A stretch of DNA of 14,662 nucleotides, from positions 1 through 14,662 of the forward strand of contig JAHFZE010000303.1 in the NCBI GenBank assembly GCA_020854785.1. The letters run 5' to 3'. Below are positions 14,611 through 14,662 of the stretch, one piece after another (the first letter of the stretch is position 1; each line of letters opens with the position of its first letter). Source of the DNA: Methanomethylovorans sp. GTDB taxonomy: Archaea; Halobacteriota; Methanosarcinia; Methanosarcinales; Methanosarcinaceae. The translations under genes and the position numbers were made by a program. Under the pieces are notes generated by a model that had not been told where the DNA came from, made no database searches, and saw only the letters and a program-made list of their open reading frames with translations.

Positions 14611-14662
14611 ACTTGGTCAGGTACTTATAATAAACAGACCTAAAAACCTTTGATGCAAAACA

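Overview
The window looks like chromosomal DNA from a methylotrophic methanogen of the Methanosarcinaceae type (Methanosarcina, Methanolobus and Methanomethylovorans relatives). The evidence is a coenzyme F390 synthetase-like ligase, a KaiC-like ATPase next to a receiver-PAS-DUF835 regulator (an archaeal combination), lipoproteins and orphan TPR proteins typical of the group, AT-rich spacers with archaeal TATA boxes, strong GGAGG-type ribosome binding sites, and oligo-T tracts after genes. The exact genus cannot be fixed from the sequence alone. No rRNA, tRNA, CRISPR array, transposase or phage gene is visible.

Layout. Bases 1-58 may hold the tail of a plus-strand gene. Bases 176-4018 carry four minus-strand genes, each apparently with its own promoter: a lipoprotein of unknown function, a NYN-domain nuclease-like protein, nicotinate phosphoribosyltransferase (pncB) and a stand-alone FeoA. 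A period-8 inverted repeat lies between pncB and feoA. The feoA promoter is bracketed by two copies of a TTAG-N6-CTAA operator. Bases 4436-8188 carry three plus-strand genes: a SPATA20/YyaL-type thioredoxin-fold protein, a double PhnB-like VOC protein and a four-TPR lipoprotein. Bases 8288-9332 run on the minus strand: an unknown helical protein, then two tiny zinc-ribbon genes, one intact (41 aa) and one broken by an apparent single-base loss, and possibly a small membrane peptide upstream. Bases 9725-11859 carry a cupin and the F390 synthetase-like ligase, separated by a spacer with three stem-loops. Bases 11890-14438 form a likely minus-strand operon: response regulator/PAS/DUF835, KaiC-like ATPase and a four-helix membrane protein.

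How the genes fit together. Most are single-gene units of accessory or housekeeping metabolism: NAD salvage, iron transport accessory, redox-state marker F390, small-molecule binding. The last three genes look like one signalling unit in which a phosphorylatable receiver and a DUF835 module act with a KaiC-like ATPase and a histidine-bearing membrane protein. Two regulatory observations stand out. One is the paired operator at feoA, which suggests metal-responsive DtxR-family control. The other is an 11-bp palindrome, CG[AT]T-CAA-A[AT]CG, found twice at the promoter of the 157-aa helical protein and once upstream of the zinc-ribbon genes, which suggests a shared regulator.
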